DNA of 64,000 nucleotides from Pseudonocardia alaniniphila (GCF_022524485.1 NZ_JAKXMK010000002.1:310001-374000); one strand, 5' to 3'. Counted from the first letter of the stretch, positions 9,715 through 18,491 are shown. A program made the numbers and translations. The notes: generated from the sequence alone by a model not told the origin.

Positions 9715-10624
9715 TCGTCGCCAGCGCCCGGGGCGCCACCTCGACGCAGACGGCAGTGCCTGCGTCCACCGCGAGCACCTCGCCGTCGAGCTGCAACGGG
9801 GTGGGCTTCAGCGTGGTGAAGCCGTAGTGGGTGGCGCTGGGCTGCGGGCCCAGTCCCGTGGTGGCCGCGCGGATGGCGACGCCCAGGATGCGCCACTTCG
9901 CGGTATGGGGCAGCGTGATCACCTCGAACCGCCCGTCGTCGGGCCTGCCCGACTCGCTGAGGACGGCGTACTTGGCCATCTGACTGATGTTGGCGAACAC
10001 CAGGCTGTCGATCCTGCGGCGGCTCCCGTCCTCCAGTTCGATGCTGAAGGGGCGGAAGCGGGCGAAGGTGCGCACCACGGAGACGATCTCCCGGAAGGAG
10101 CCCTTGCCGCCCTTCTCCAGATCGACGGCGACGACCGGCGTGAGCCCGACTCCGATGTAGGAGTGGGCATAGTGGACGCGGGCGTCCGAGCCGGTGCCGA
10201 CGGTGAGGCGGAGCAGGTCGATGCGGTGCACATCGCCCGCCACCACCGCCTCGATCAGCGGGCGTTGCCGGATGGTCCGCCGGTGGTCGTTGGCGTTGCC
10301 CGCCGCCATCACCGCACACACGGCGTCGTCGTTGCCGGCCTGCATGACGCCGTCGACCACCTCGTTGTATCCGCCGTCGCCACTGACCGAGACGATCAGC
10401 GGGCGGCCGCCACCCGCGGCCGCCTCCCGTGCCAGGTCACGGCCGTGCCCGGCCCGCTGCGTCGGACTCATCGCCACGGGCAGCCCGGGCATCCGCTCGC
10501 CCAGGCCGGCCCGCAGCTCGTCGGCGAGCTCGGGTGCCTTGCCGGTGCTGTTCGGGTTGAAGATCACGACAACGCGGTCGAACGCGGGGAGCAAGGACCG
10601 CTCGGCAGGCCCGTATCGATTCAC
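9707..10624 (-). CDS. Diacylglycerol kinase-like lipid kinase family protein
   Basis: 305 residues from a GTG. The DAGK/NAD-kinase-like fold is indicated by VVVIFNPNSTGK at residues 17-28 and the nucleotide-binding motif SGDGGYNEVVDG, a variant of the usual GGDGTxNEV, followed by AAGNANDHRR. Members phosphorylate diacylglycerol or related lipids at the membrane. The change from Gly-Gly-Asp-Gly-Thr to Ser-Gly-Asp-Gly-Gly removes the Thr, so activity or substrate may differ. Convergent with the TetR gene (eight-base overlap). No operon partner is evident. Confidence 0.82.
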   Translation of the reverse strand: MNRYGPAERSLLPAFDRVVVIFNPNSTGKAPELADELRAGLGERMPGLPVAMSPTQRAGHGRDLAREAAAGGGRPLIVSVSGDGGYNEVVDGVMQAGNDDAVCAVMAAGNANDHRRTIRQRPLIEAVVAGDVHRIDLLRLTVGTGSDARVHYAHSYIGVGLTPVVAVDLEKGGKGSFREIVSVVRTFARFRPFSIELEDGSRRRIDSLVFANISQMAKYAVLSESGRPDDGRFEVITLPHTAKWRILGVAIRAATTGLGPQPSATHYGFTTLKPTPLQLDGEVLAVDAGTAVCVEVAPRALATIS

Positions 10625-10672
10625 ACGGGCATATACCCCGGTGCGGTCCGATTCATCCGGTGCACGCGCCCG

Positions 10673-11095
10673 TCACTCACCGGCCGGTGCGTTGAGCTGC
10701 CCGATCCGGATCGCGTTGCCGAACGGGTCACGGATCCCGAAGTCGACGCCGTAGGGCTTCTCCGTGGGCTCGTCGGTGATCTCCACCCCGCGCGCCTTGA
10801 GCGTCTCGTACGACTTCTGCGCGTCATCGGTGCTGATGCACAGCCAGCCACCCATCGCGCCCTTCGTGACCAGCTCGCGCACCTGCGCCGCGGTCGCCTC
10901 GTCCATCGCCGGGGGACCGGGCTTCTCCAGCAGGATCTGCCGGCTGGGGTCGCCGGGGACGTTCACGGTGAGCCAGCGCATGAAACCGAGGTCCTGGTCG
11001 GTGTTCAGCTCCAGCCCGAGCTTGTTGACGTAGAAGTCGAGTGCCTCGTCCTGATCGAGCACGACGATCGAGGACTGCGTGATGTTCTTCAGCAT
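10673..11095 (-). CDS. VOC (glyoxalase/bleomycin resistance) family protein
   Basis: 140 residues with two beta-alpha-beta-beta-beta modules typical of vicinal-oxygen-chelate proteins: ITQSSIVVLDQDEALDFYVNKLGLE in the first half and GWLCISTDDAQKSYETLKARGVE ... PYGVDFGIRDPFGNAIRIGQ in the second. The second half keeps the conserved DPFGN turn. It starts ten bases after the stop of the AraC-type gene, so the two form an operon. Role may be dioxygenase, glyoxalase or drug-binding; not determinable. The ATG at 11095 has no obvious SD and probably relies on coupling. Confidence 0.85.
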   Translation of the reverse strand: MLKNITQSSIVVLDQDEALDFYVNKLGLELNTDQDLGFMRWLTVNVPGDPSRQILLEKPGPPAMDEATAAQVRELVTKGAMGGWLCISTDDAQKSYETLKARGVEITDEPTEKPYGVDFGIRDPFGNAIRIGQLNAPAGE

Positions 11096-11105
11096 GCGGA
11101 TGACG

Positions 11106-11573
11106 CTAGGGCCTGGGCTCGGCGTCCTGCTTATCCGAAACTGCTCCGTCCGACGGCGCCGTGGACGCGGGGCGTAGCCACGCCCTCGCGAAGCAGGTCG
11201 GCACGGCATCGATCGGGCCGCTGCCGCGCCTGCGGTACTCCGACGGCGACTCGCCGACGATCTCGCGGAACGTCCGGCTGAACGTGCCGAGGCTCGAGAA
11301 GCCGACGTCCACGCAGATCTCGGTGACGCTGCGGTCGGAGGTGCGGAGCAGGAACATCGCGCGCTCGACGCGGCGGCGCTGCAGGTAACGGTGCGGTGTC
11401 TCGCCGAACGTCGCGCGGAACGTGCGAATGAAGTGGGCGGGGGACACCAGCGCGATGCGGGCGAGTGCGGCGACGTCGAGCGGTTCGGCGTAGGTGCGGT
11501 CCATCGCGTCCCGCGCGCGGAGCATCCGCCGGTTCGAGTCCTCCGCGGCGCTGCGCTCACCAGGCCGCGTCAC
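11106..11573 (-). CDS. AraC family regulator (DNA-binding domain only)
   Basis: 155 residues as drawn from the GTG at 11573; a GTG-led frame extends to 11654 but would run through the palindromic repeat array at 11597-11666 and is not favoured. The protein is essentially an HTH_18 domain: paired helix-turn-helix motifs (LARIALVSPAHFIRTFRATFGETPHRYL and VTEICVDVGFSSLGTFSRTFREIVGESP segments), with no sensor domain. Followed after ten bases by the VOC gene. AraC/VOC pairs of this type are common in actinomycetes. Start uncertain; a methionine at 11525 is another option. Confidence 0.82.
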   Translation of the reverse strand: MTRPGERSAAEDSNRRMLRARDAMDRTYAEPLDVAALARIALVSPAHFIRTFRATFGETPHRYLQRRRVERAMFLLRTSDRSVTEICVDVGFSSLGTFSRTFREIVGESPSEYRRRGSGPIDAVPTCFARAWLRPASTAPSDGAVSDKQDAEPRP

Positions 11574-11596
11574 GGGGTGCAGGGTAACCGGCACAC

Positions 11597-11666
11597 ACCT
11601 CGCAGCACGTGGCGTTTCCTCGCAGCGTGCCGGCGTGCTGCGAGCACGCACCACATGCTGCGAGGT
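11597..11666. repeat. Nested palindromic repeat array with CTCGCAGC core
   Basis: Outer arms are an 11-bp perfect inverted repeat (ACCTCGCAGCA at 11597-11607 and TGCTGCGAGGT at 11656-11666). Two further copies of the same core lie inside in opposing orientation (CTCGCAGC at 11620-11627 and GCTGCGAG at 11637-11644), with an extra perfect 6-bp stem at 11634-11648. Copies are spaced by about 20 bases. It starts two bases beyond the stop of the HAD-GH65 gene, so it may act as its terminator; it could also be a mobile palindromic element or an operator for the AraC gene. Confidence 0.75.
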
Positions 11667-11667
11667 C

Positions 11668-14600
11668 TCAACGGGCCGGTTCGAGCTGGAGCTCTCGCTC
11701 CTGGCCCGGTGCCAGCTCCACTGCCTGGCCCTGCACCAGGAGGTTCACGGGTGTGGTGCCACCTGGTCGCACGCTGAGGTGGATGCGGGTCTCGCCCAGG
11801 TCGACGTCCACCCGCTGGCCCCGGTAGTGGACGCTGAAGCGCAGCTGCTTCACCTCCGGTGGCAGCGCCGGGTCGAAGCGGAGCACCGGCCCGAGGGCTC
11901 GCATGCCGGTGAGGCAGCGCAACACGATGTCGACCGTGCCCGCCATCGCCCCCAGGTGGATGCCTTCGGCGGTGGTGCCGCCCTGGACGTCGGCCACGTC
12001 GCTCTCCAATGCGTGTTGCAGGAACCGCCAGGCCTCCTGCGGGTGGTAGCGGGCCATCACCCAGGCGCTGACCACGCCGCTGAGCGTGGAGCCGTGTGAG
12101 GTCCGCTCGAGGTGGTACTCGACGGTGCGGGCGAGCTGTTCCTGGCTCACCTCGTAGCCGAGGTTGTGCAGCAGCCCGCGCAGCTCGTCGCGGGAGAGCA
12201 GGAACAGCAACATCAGCACGTCGGCCTGCTTGGCGAGCTTGTACCGGTTGGTGCTGTCGCCCTCGGCCTCGAGCAGCCGGTCCAGCCGCTGGATGTTGCC
12301 GTAGCGCTCCCGGTAGCCCTCCCAGTCGAACTCGGGCAACGCCTCGTAGCCCTCGAACTGCGTGAGGACGCCGTCGGCGTGGAAGACGACCTTCATCTTC
12401 GTGGTGATGTCCCGCCAGCGCTCCGGCTCCTCGTCCCGGATGCCGAGCTCCTGGACGAGCTCCTCGCGGTAGTGCTGCGGCATGACATCGAGCGTCTCCA
12501 GCGCCCGCTGCAGCACCCACACGGCCATGACGTTGGTGTAGGTGTTGTTCCGCAGTCCGGGCTCGTCGGAGTCCGGGTACGCCTCGTGATATTCGTCCGG
12601 GCCCACCACGCCGTGGATCTCGTAGCGGTCCTCGGAGTCGTTGTAGGTGGCGACGCTCGCCCAGAACCGGGCGATCTCGATCAGGAGCTCGGCGCCGGTG
12701 AAACGCAGGAACCCGATGCTCCCGGTCACCATGTAGTGCTGCCACACGTTGTAGGCGATCGCGATGTTGACGTGGCGCTGGTTGTGCGAATGGTCGGGCA
12801 GCCAGCGCCCCGACTTCGGGTTGAGGTGGACCTTCTGGGTCTCCTCACGGCCCGTCGCCCCGCTCTGCCAGGGGAACATCGCGCCCTCGTACCCCTCGGC
12901 ACGGGCGGCGGCGCGGGCCGTGTCGAGCCGGTCGTAGCGGTACTGGAGCAGGGCCTCGGCCAGGCTCGGGCGTTCGAAGTTGAAGAACGGGAAGATGAAC
13001 ATCTCGTCCCAGAAGACGTGACCGCGGTAGGCCTCCCCGGTCCAGCCCCGCGCCGGGACGCCGACGTCCAGGTGCTGCGTGTGCGGTGAGATGGTCTGCA
13101 GCAGGTGGAAGATGTGCAGGTGCAGGACCGTCTCGGTCCATTCGTTGGCGCTGTCGAGCTCGATGTCGAAGCGGTTCCACAGGCTGTTCCACGCGCCCTC
13201 GTGGCGGGCCAGCAGCGGGGAGAAGTCCTCCGCGGTCGCGGCGGCGAGCCTGGCGTCGTCGCGGCTCTCGGAGATCCCGCGGTCCCGCGACGTGAACAGC
13301 GCGACGACCTTCTCGACGCTCACGGCGCGGCCTTCTTCGAGGTCGAGGCCCAGCTCGTGGCCGATGTACCCGCGCTCCTCGACCAGCCGCCGGTAGGCGT
13401 TCTGCCGCTGCCCGTCGCGCATCACCCGCGTGCGTGCCGCGACGGCGACCCGCACGTGCGACTGCAGCGTCTCGACCTGCAGATCGACGGTCTCCGCGTC
13501 GATCTCGCCCTGGCCCAGCACCTGGAGGTGGCGGCTGTTCAGGTCGCGGTAGCGCTTGACGCCCGTGTTCTCGACCCGCCCGTCCAGCCCGGAGACGACC
13601 TCGATGCGGCCCGACCAGTTCTGCGCCGTGAACGTGGTCTCCAGACCGGCGAAGTGTTCGTCCTTCATGCTCACGAACCGGCGCTGGACCATGCTGGTGC
13701 GCCGGCCGTCAGCGTCCTGCCAGGTCAGGTGCCGGGTCAGCACCCCGCGGTGGATGTCCAGCTCGAAGCGGTGCTCGATCACGTCCGCGCGGCGGGCGTC
13801 GAACCATTGGCCGCCCTCGATGCGGAAGCGCAGCGGCAGCCAGTTCGGGACATTGACCAGGTCCTCGTTCTCGACCATGCGCCCGGCGACCTCGGTCTCG
13901 GCGCGGTCGTAGAGCCCGGCGACGTACGTGCCGGGGTAGTTCACGTCGTCGGCATCCTCCTCGGGCAGGGCGCCGCGGGTGACCATGTACCCGTTGCCGA
14001 GGGAGAGCAGTGCCTCCCGCAGCCCCTGCCGGGCGGGGTCGAAGCTCTCGTACACGAGCGTCCAGACGCTCGGCGGCTGCTGCGTGTGCCGCTGCCTCAT
14101 CTCGGCCGCCGCCCGTCGCTCCTCCAGATACCCCTGGAGCACAGCACGCCGCGAGACGTCGTCCAACGTGGACACGACGAGGTCCGCGCCCGCGTCGAGC
14201 AGCAGGTCGCGGTCGTTCAGCCGGGCCACGCCGAGCCCGGCCATGCCGCCGGCCTTGGCGGCCTGGATGCCGCTGGTGGCGTCCTCGGTGACGAAACAGT
14301 CGGCCGGATCGACACCCAGCTCCTGGGCGGCGGTGAGGAAGATCGTCGGATCCGGCTTGCCCTTGGGGAAGTCACGGCCGGAGATGTCGGCGTCGAAGAC
14401 CTGCGCGAGCGTCATGCCCGGGGTGATGAACTCGTAGTCGATCCGCTGCTCGGCGGCGAACAGGTCCAGACGGATCCGTTCCAGGAACAGCTTGGCGTTC
14501 TTCGACGAGGACGCCGCCGCGACCGGGATGCCCATCGCCTTGACGTCCAGCACGAACCGCAGCGCGTCCGGGAACGCCATGAAGCGGCCTTCGTCGATGA

Positions 14601-14901
14601 GCCGGAGCACGTGCTCCTGCTTCGCGTCCGCGTACTGCTGGATCCGCGAGTCGATGTCGGGCACCCCGAAGTGCTCCATCGCCGCCCGGGCCCCGGCCAT
14701 GCGTGGCATCCCGGCCATCACCTGCTGGTAGACGGCAGGCGTGAAGCGCTCGGGGGTCCAGCTCGTCTGGTCCCGGATGTCGCTCCACTCGGCCTCCATC
14801 AACGACCGGAAGGCCTCGCGCCAGGCCAGCTCGTGGGGGGAGTCGACGAGCACCCCGTCCACGTCGAAGATGGCGCCACCGAAGCCTGAGGACCGATTCA
14901 T
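11668..14901 (-). CDS. Fused HAD beta-phosphoglucomutase - GH65 glycoside phosphorylase
   Basis: 1077 residues. Residues 1-250 are a HAD phosphatase/beta-phosphoglucomutase domain (FDVDGVLVDS, with the nucleophile Asp and +2 Asp; SSSKNAK; GKPDPTIF). Residues about 275-1060 are a GH65 phosphorylase with the catalytic acid Glu770 in GPDEYHE and the downstream KQADVLML phosphate-site region. GH65 enzymes split alpha-glucosyl disaccharides with phosphate to beta-glucose 1-phosphate, which the HAD domain would convert to glucose 6-phosphate. ATG at 14901 has SD GGGAG (six bases) and overlaps the kinase stop (ATGA). The exact disaccharide (trehalose, kojibiose, nigerose, or a glucosyl-ketose) is not determinable from sequence. 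Confidence 0.9.
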   Translation of the reverse strand: MNRSSGFGGAIFDVDGVLVDSPHELAWREAFRSLMEAEWSDIRDQTSWTPERFTPAVYQQVMAGMPRMAGARAAMEHFGVPDIDSRIQQYADAKQEHVLRLIDEGRFMAFPDALRFVLDVKAMGIPVAAASSSKNAKLFLERIRLDLFAAEQRIDYEFITPGMTLAQVFDADISGRDFPKGKPDPTIFLTAAQELGVDPADCFVTEDATSGIQAAKAGGMAGLGVARLNDRDLLLDAGADLVVSTLDDVSRRAVLQGYLEERRAAAEMRQRHTQQPPSVWTLVYESFDPARQGLREALLSLGNGYMVTRGALPEEDADDVNYPGTYVAGLYDRAETEVAGRMVENEDLVNVPNWLPLRFRIEGGQWFDARRADVIEHRFELDIHRGVLTRHLTWQDADGRRTSMVQRRFVSMKDEHFAGLETTFTAQNWSGRIEVVSGLDGRVENTGVKRYRDLNSRHLQVLGQGEIDAETVDLQVETLQSHVRVAVAARTRVMRDGQRQNAYRRLVEERGYIGHELGLDLEEGRAVSVEKVVALFTSRDRGISESRDDARLAAATAEDFSPLLARHEGAWNSLWNRFDIELDSANEWTETVLHLHIFHLLQTISPHTQHLDVGVPARGWTGEAYRGHVFWDEMFIFPFFNFERPSLAEALLQYRYDRLDTARAAARAEGYEGAMFPWQSGATGREETQKVHLNPKSGRWLPDHSHNQRHVNIAIAYNVWQHYMVTGSIGFLRFTGAELLIEIARFWASVATYNDSEDRYEIHGVVGPDEYHEAYPDSDEPGLRNNTYTNVMAVWVLQRALETLDVMPQHYREELVQELGIRDEEPERWRDITTKMKVVFHADGVLTQFEGYEALPEFDWEGYRERYGNIQRLDRLLEAEGDSTNRYKLAKQADVLMLLFLLSRDELRGLLHNLGYEVSQEQLARTVEYHLERTSHGSTLSGVVSAWVMARYHPQEAWRFLQHALESDVADVQGGTTAEGIHLGAMAGTVDIVLRCLTGMRALGPVLRFDPALPPEVKQLRFSVHYRGQRVDVDLGETRIHLSVRPGGTTPVNLLVQGQAVELAPGQERELQLEPAR

Positions 14902-15941
14902 CGCTGACTCCCTTGTTCGGGTGCGACCCCCGGTGATGCTGCGAGCTCCTGGTCCCCCAGCGGCGGTGAGATCACGCGTGAGGTGCCGGGCGGCGCCGTC
15001 CTGGTCGTGGACGTCCGTGTGGGGTGGGTGGCGTCGACCTCGGCTCGCGTCGGCGGGTCGGCGCCCGGGCGTGAGCAGGTGATCGCCGCGACGAGAGCGG
15101 CCGAGTCCAGGACGCTGATGAGCGTCGACTCGTCGATCGACGCCAGCGCGGCACGGCGTGCGCCGCCGATCAGGCCGGCCCGGCGGAGCCCGTCGAGCAG
15201 ACCGGAGGTGAAGGAGTCGCCCGCGCCGACCGTGTCCACCAGGTCGATCGGCAGAGCGGGTCGGCGGAGCTCCAGGTCGGCCGTGGTCGCGTAGACGCCC
15301 TGACCGCCGCGGGTCACGACGACGACGGCGGGGCCTCGCCCGAGCCACTCCCGGGCGACCTCCTCGTCCCGGCGATCGGGGTAGAGCCAGTACAGATCCT
15401 CGTCGCTGACCTTCACGACGTCGCACAGGCCGACGATGCGCTCGATGGCGGGGCGGGCCCGCGTGGGCGACCCGAGCAGTCCGGGGCGGACGTTGGGGTC
15501 GTAGGAGATGGTGACCCGGCCCCGCCCGTGCTCCCGGCTCATGAGGTCCTCGACGTTCGTGGCGCCCGGGGCGAGTGCGGTCGCCAGCGATCCGGTGTGC
15601 AGGCAACGGGCCTCGATCGGGAGGGGGGCGAGCTCACCGACGTCCCATTCGATGCGGAAGTCGTAGGTCGCGAGCCCCGCCGCGAGGGTGGCTATCGCGA
15701 GGCTGGTGGAGGTGCCCTGGCCGGGGCCACCCTCGACCCGCACGCCGTTCGACCTCAGATGCCCCGAGACCATCTCGCCCAGGGCGTCGCCGCCCAGCCG
15801 CGTCACGAGCGTCACCTGGTTGCCGAGCCGGGCGAGCCCGAGTGCGACATTGGCCGGGCTTCCACCGGGATGTGCCACGAGCGTGCGGCTGCCACGCTGC
15901 CCGACCAGGTCCACGAGCGCTTCCCCGACGACGACGAACAT
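14898..15941 (-). CDS. PfkB family carbohydrate kinase (fructokinase-like)
   Basis: 347 residues. Ribokinase fold with the N-terminal GG signature (HPGGSPANVALGLARLG, residues 24-40) and the C-terminal catalytic motif DTVGAGDSFTSG with base Asp242. The last 45 residues form an unusual Thr/Pro-rich tail beyond the normal fold. It phosphorylates a sugar or nucleoside with ATP; fructokinase is the nearest type. It sits between the transporter and the HAD-GH65 gene, overlapping the latter by ATGA, so it probably activates the second sugar released by phosphorolysis. Specificity is inference. Confidence 0.88.
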   Translation of the reverse strand: MFVVVGEALVDLVGQRGSRTLVAHPGGSPANVALGLARLGNQVTLVTRLGGDALGEMVSGHLRSNGVRVEGGPGQGTSTSLAIATLAAGLATYDFRIEWDVGELAPLPIEARCLHTGSLATALAPGATNVEDLMSREHGRGRVTISYDPNVRPGLLGSPTRARPAIERIVGLCDVVKVSDEDLYWLYPDRRDEEVAREWLGRGPAVVVVTRGGQGVYATTADLELRRPALPIDLVDTVGAGDSFTSGLLDGLRRAGLIGGARRAALASIDESTLISVLDSAALVAAITCSRPGADPPTRAEVDATHPTRTSTTRTAPPGTSRVISPPLGDQELAASPGVAPEQGSQR

Positions 15942-15985
15942 CCGTCCACTCCTCTCGCGGAGAATCGACGTACCGGGTCACGCGC

Positions 15986-17329
15986 TCACGGTGCCGCGCC
16001 CTCGCTCACGGTTGCACCCCCGTGGCGGGTGGTTCGGAGGTCGAACAGCGCGTAGCAGGCCACCAGCCCGAGGCACACGGCCGGCACGACGAAGGCCGGT
16101 GCGGCGCCCGCGGTGTCCATGATGCGGCCCTGGACCAGCGGGAGAAGTGCCCCGCCGAGGATGGCCATGACCAGGCCTGCCGCACCGAACTTGGTGTCCT
16201 TGCCCAGACCCTGCAGGGCGACGCCGTAGATCGTCGGGAACATCAGGGACAACGAGAGCGAGATCGCGACGACGGCGATCAACCCCAGCATGTTCGGTGA
16301 GAACACGGCGACGAGGGCGAACAACACGCCGAGCGCACCCATCGCGAAGAGCAGCTTCGTCGGCCGGAAGATGCCGAGCAGATAGGTCATCACGAACCGG
16401 GAGACGAGGAACAGGATCAGGCTGGCCTGCAGATACCAGCCCGAGGTCGCCGTACTCACCCCGACGACGTCCTGTGCGTACTGGATCGTGAAAGTCCAGG
16501 TGCAGACCTGGGCGCCGACGTTGAGGAACTGCGCGGCCACGCCGTACCGGTAGTGCCGGTTGCGCCAGAGGCGCCCGAGTGCTCCGCTACGGCCCCCCGC
16601 GTCCAGTCCGAACGCGGAGTGTTCCTCGGGCACGTTGATTCTGCGGAAGGCGATGAGTACCCAGATCAACAGGAGCACGAAGGCGATGCCGGTGTAGGGC
16701 CCCAGCACCAACGACAGATCCCGCTCCTGGACGTCCCTCAGCTGATCGGGCGTCATCGATGTCTTCGCCGATTCCGGAGTGATCTGGGGAAGGATCAGCA
16801 CCGCACCGAGCAGGACCCCGATGTTCGCACCGACGGGATTGAACGACTGCGCCAGGTTCAGTCGCTGGGTCGCACTCGACTCGGGACCCATGGCGATCAC
16901 GAACGGGTTCGCCGACGTTTCCAGTATCGAGAGCCCGGAGGCCAGCACGAACAGGGCGAGCAGGAAGAACCCGTAGGTGAGCAGCATGCTCGCCGGAATG
17001 AACAGGAGCCCGCCGACCGTCGCGCAGGCCAGGCCGGTGAGCACGCCTGCCTTGTAGCCGAAGCGTTTGTTGATCAGCGCAGCCGGGATGGCGAGCGAGA
17101 AGTACGCGCCGTAGTAGGCGAACTGCACCAGCGCCGACTCGAAGTTCGACATCGAGAAGATGTGGCGGAACACGCCGACGAGGACGTCCGTGAGGTTGGC
17201 AGCCGACCCCCACGCGGCGAAGCAGAGCACGACCAGGATGAACGGGATGGTGAGGCCCGGGTAGACCAGGCCCGGTTTACGCGCGCCTTCCTCGTGTGGC
17301 TGTACGCGGGTGACCGAGCCGCGGTCCAT
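15986..17329 (-). CDS. FucP-type MFS sugar transporter
   Basis: 447-residue major facilitator with 12 predicted helices and the FucP/glucose-galactose permease hallmarks: FILVVLCFAAWGSAANLTDVL at the first helix, ALVQFAYYGAYF in the second, and the helix-5 pattern ETSANPFV followed by NLAQSFNPVGA. Such transporters move hexoses or small oligosaccharides with protons. ATG at 17329 is preferred over the GTG at 17350 because the SD GGGAGGGG lies between them, seven bases before this ATG. First gene of the operon with the PfkB kinase and HAD-GH65 phosphorylase; a palindrome lies 30 bp upstream. Confidence 0.88.
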   Translation of the reverse strand: MDRGSVTRVQPHEEGARKPGLVYPGLTIPFILVVLCFAAWGSAANLTDVLVGVFRHIFSMSNFESALVQFAYYGAYFSLAIPAALINKRFGYKAGVLTGLACATVGGLLFIPASMLLTYGFFLLALFVLASGLSILETSANPFVIAMGPESSATQRLNLAQSFNPVGANIGVLLGAVLILPQITPESAKTSMTPDQLRDVQERDLSLVLGPYTGIAFVLLLIWVLIAFRRINVPEEHSAFGLDAGGRSGALGRLWRNRHYRYGVAAQFLNVGAQVCTWTFTIQYAQDVVGVSTATSGWYLQASLILFLVSRFVMTYLLGIFRPTKLLFAMGALGVLFALVAVFSPNMLGLIAVVAISLSLSLMFPTIYGVALQGLGKDTKFGAAGLVMAILGGALLPLVQGRIMDTAGAAPAFVVPAVCLGLVACYALFDLRTTRHGGATVSEGAAP

Positions 17330-17358
17330 GGGATCACCCCTCCCGGACACTGATCGAA

Positions 17359-17368
17359 CACATATGTG
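17359..17368. promoter_or_regulatory. CACATATGTG palindrome upstream of FucP operon
   Basis: A perfect 10-bp palindrome, AT-rich against the local composition, 30 bp before the FucP start codon. It is a plausible operator for an unlinked regulator of the disaccharide operon. No regulator gene adjoins the operon. Confidence 0.35.
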
Positions 17369-17521
17369 ATGTGGGCCACAGGTCGGTTCGAACGCTAGAC
17401 CGCACCTCTGCGGGATTCCAGAGAAGTGGCCATAAACTACGTTCTGTGATCGGTCGGGTGGGCCGGGTGACGTGATGACCCCAATGGTTCGGTCGGGGAA
17501 TCCCCCACGTGCCCTGAGCGG

Positions 17522-17824
17522 CTACTTCTCGTCGAGCAGGCGGAGGTCCGACGGTTCCCGGAGCAGATCCTGCAAAATGATGTTGCCCTCGACGATATAG
17601 CGCTGCTGCATGTGCTCGTCCCACGCGGCGCGGGAACGGAACATCTCCACCATCACCCAGGTGTCCGGGTCGTCCTGCGGCTGCGCGAGGTGCATGAAGA
17701 CGCACCCCGGCTCGGTGAGAGAGTTGCGGCGCATCGACTGCAGCTGAGCCTCCGCCTCCTTCATCCGATCCGATCTCGGTTTGATCGTGACAACGAGGAA
17801 GAGTGGGCGGTCGGGTTCGCTCAT
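17522..17824 (-). CDS. Antibiotic biosynthesis monooxygenase (ABM) domain protein
   Basis: 100 residues forming one ferredoxin-like ABM domain: LFLVVTIKPRSDRMKEAEAQL at the start, then EPGCVFMHLAQP, and VMVEMFRSRAAWDEHMQQRYI. ABM proteins are cofactor-free oxygenases, haem-degrading enzymes or quinone/aldehyde-processing proteins. It precedes the FucP operon on the same strand with a 190-bp gap and is probably a separate unit. Substrate unknown. Confidence 0.85.
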   Translation of the reverse strand: MSEPDRPLFLVVTIKPRSDRMKEAEAQLQSMRRNSLTEPGCVFMHLAQPQDDPDTWVMVEMFRSRAAWDEHMQQRYIVEGNIILQDLLREPSDLRLLDEK

Positions 17825-17963
17825 GTGGGCATTCCTACCGTCTACCGCTGCTTCTTCGCGTTCATTCTCACCCGCTGCGATGAGCGGTACTGTTCCCCGC
17901 GTCGGCGTTGTGCCGGAAACCGCTCATCCGCGGAATGGCCACGCCCGGCACTGAGGAGGCGTC

Positions 17964-18425
17964 ATGCACCGTTACCTCGTGGTTGCGAACCAGACGCTCG
18001 ACAGCGACGACCTCATGGAACTCGCCCGGGAACGGATCGCCGCAGGCCCTGCCGAGTTCTGGCTCGTCGTGCCGGCCACCCCCGTCAAGGACCTCGTATC
18101 GAGCGCGATGGCGATCCCGATGCCGGTCATGGGCGGAGTTCCCACGATCTCGGGACCACCGGCCGAGGCGCGCAGGCTGGCGCAGGTCAAGCTCGACGCC
18201 GCGGTGAAGAAGCTCACCGCCGCCGGAGCCACGGCGGGTGGCGAGGTGTGCGACCCCGACCCCATGCGCGCGGTCGAGGCGGCCACGGCCGGCCGGGAGT
18301 TCGACGAGATCATCGTGTCGACGCTGCCGAAACGCCTCTCCCTCTGGTTGCGCCAGGACCTGCCCGACCGCCTCGTGCACAAGTTCCACCTACCGGTCAC
18401 GCACGTCGCCGCGAGAGACGTCTGA
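17964..18425 (+). CDS. Universal-stress-like conserved protein
   Basis: 153 residues starting at ATG with SD GAGGAGG. Begins MHRYLVVANQTLDSDDL and ends with a strand-helix pattern REFDEIIVSTLPKRLSLWL...PVTHVAA, the alternating beta/alpha layout of a UspA-like domain, although the ATP-binding Gly-x-x-Gly-x(9)-Gly-Ser motif is not clear. Probably a soluble stress-associated protein; the function is unknown. Stands alone between unrelated convergent genes. Confidence 0.7.
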   Translation: MHRYLVVANQTLDSDDLMELARERIAAGPAEFWLVVPATPVKDLVSSAMAIPMPVMGGVPTISGPPAEARRLAQVKLDAAVKKLTAAGATAGGEVCDPDPMRAVEAATAGREFDEIIVSTLPKRLSLWLRQDLPDRLVHKFHLPVTHVAARDV

Positions 18426-18455
18426 ATCCCGGTCCGCCCGCGCCGCCCTTTCCGT

Positions 18456-18491
18456 TACCTGTGGGGGATGGCCTACCTGTGGGGGATGGCC
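18456..18491. repeat. Perfect 18-bp tandem duplication
   Basis: TACCTGTGGGGGATGGCC occurs twice head to tail (18456-18473 and 18474-18491) in the 100-bp space between convergent genes. Possible recent slippage duplication or a site for a DNA-binding protein. Confidence 0.8.

Noticed and set aside
13105..14889. Plus-strand open frame of 594 codons opposite the HAD-GH65 gene
   Set aside because: Shadow of a gene with intact HAD and GH65 catalytic motifs.
14902..15606. N-terminal extension of the HAD-GH65 protein to 1312 residues
   Set aside because: The extra 235 residues are the PfkB kinase gene read in another frame; the ATGA overlap and SD fix the start at 14901.
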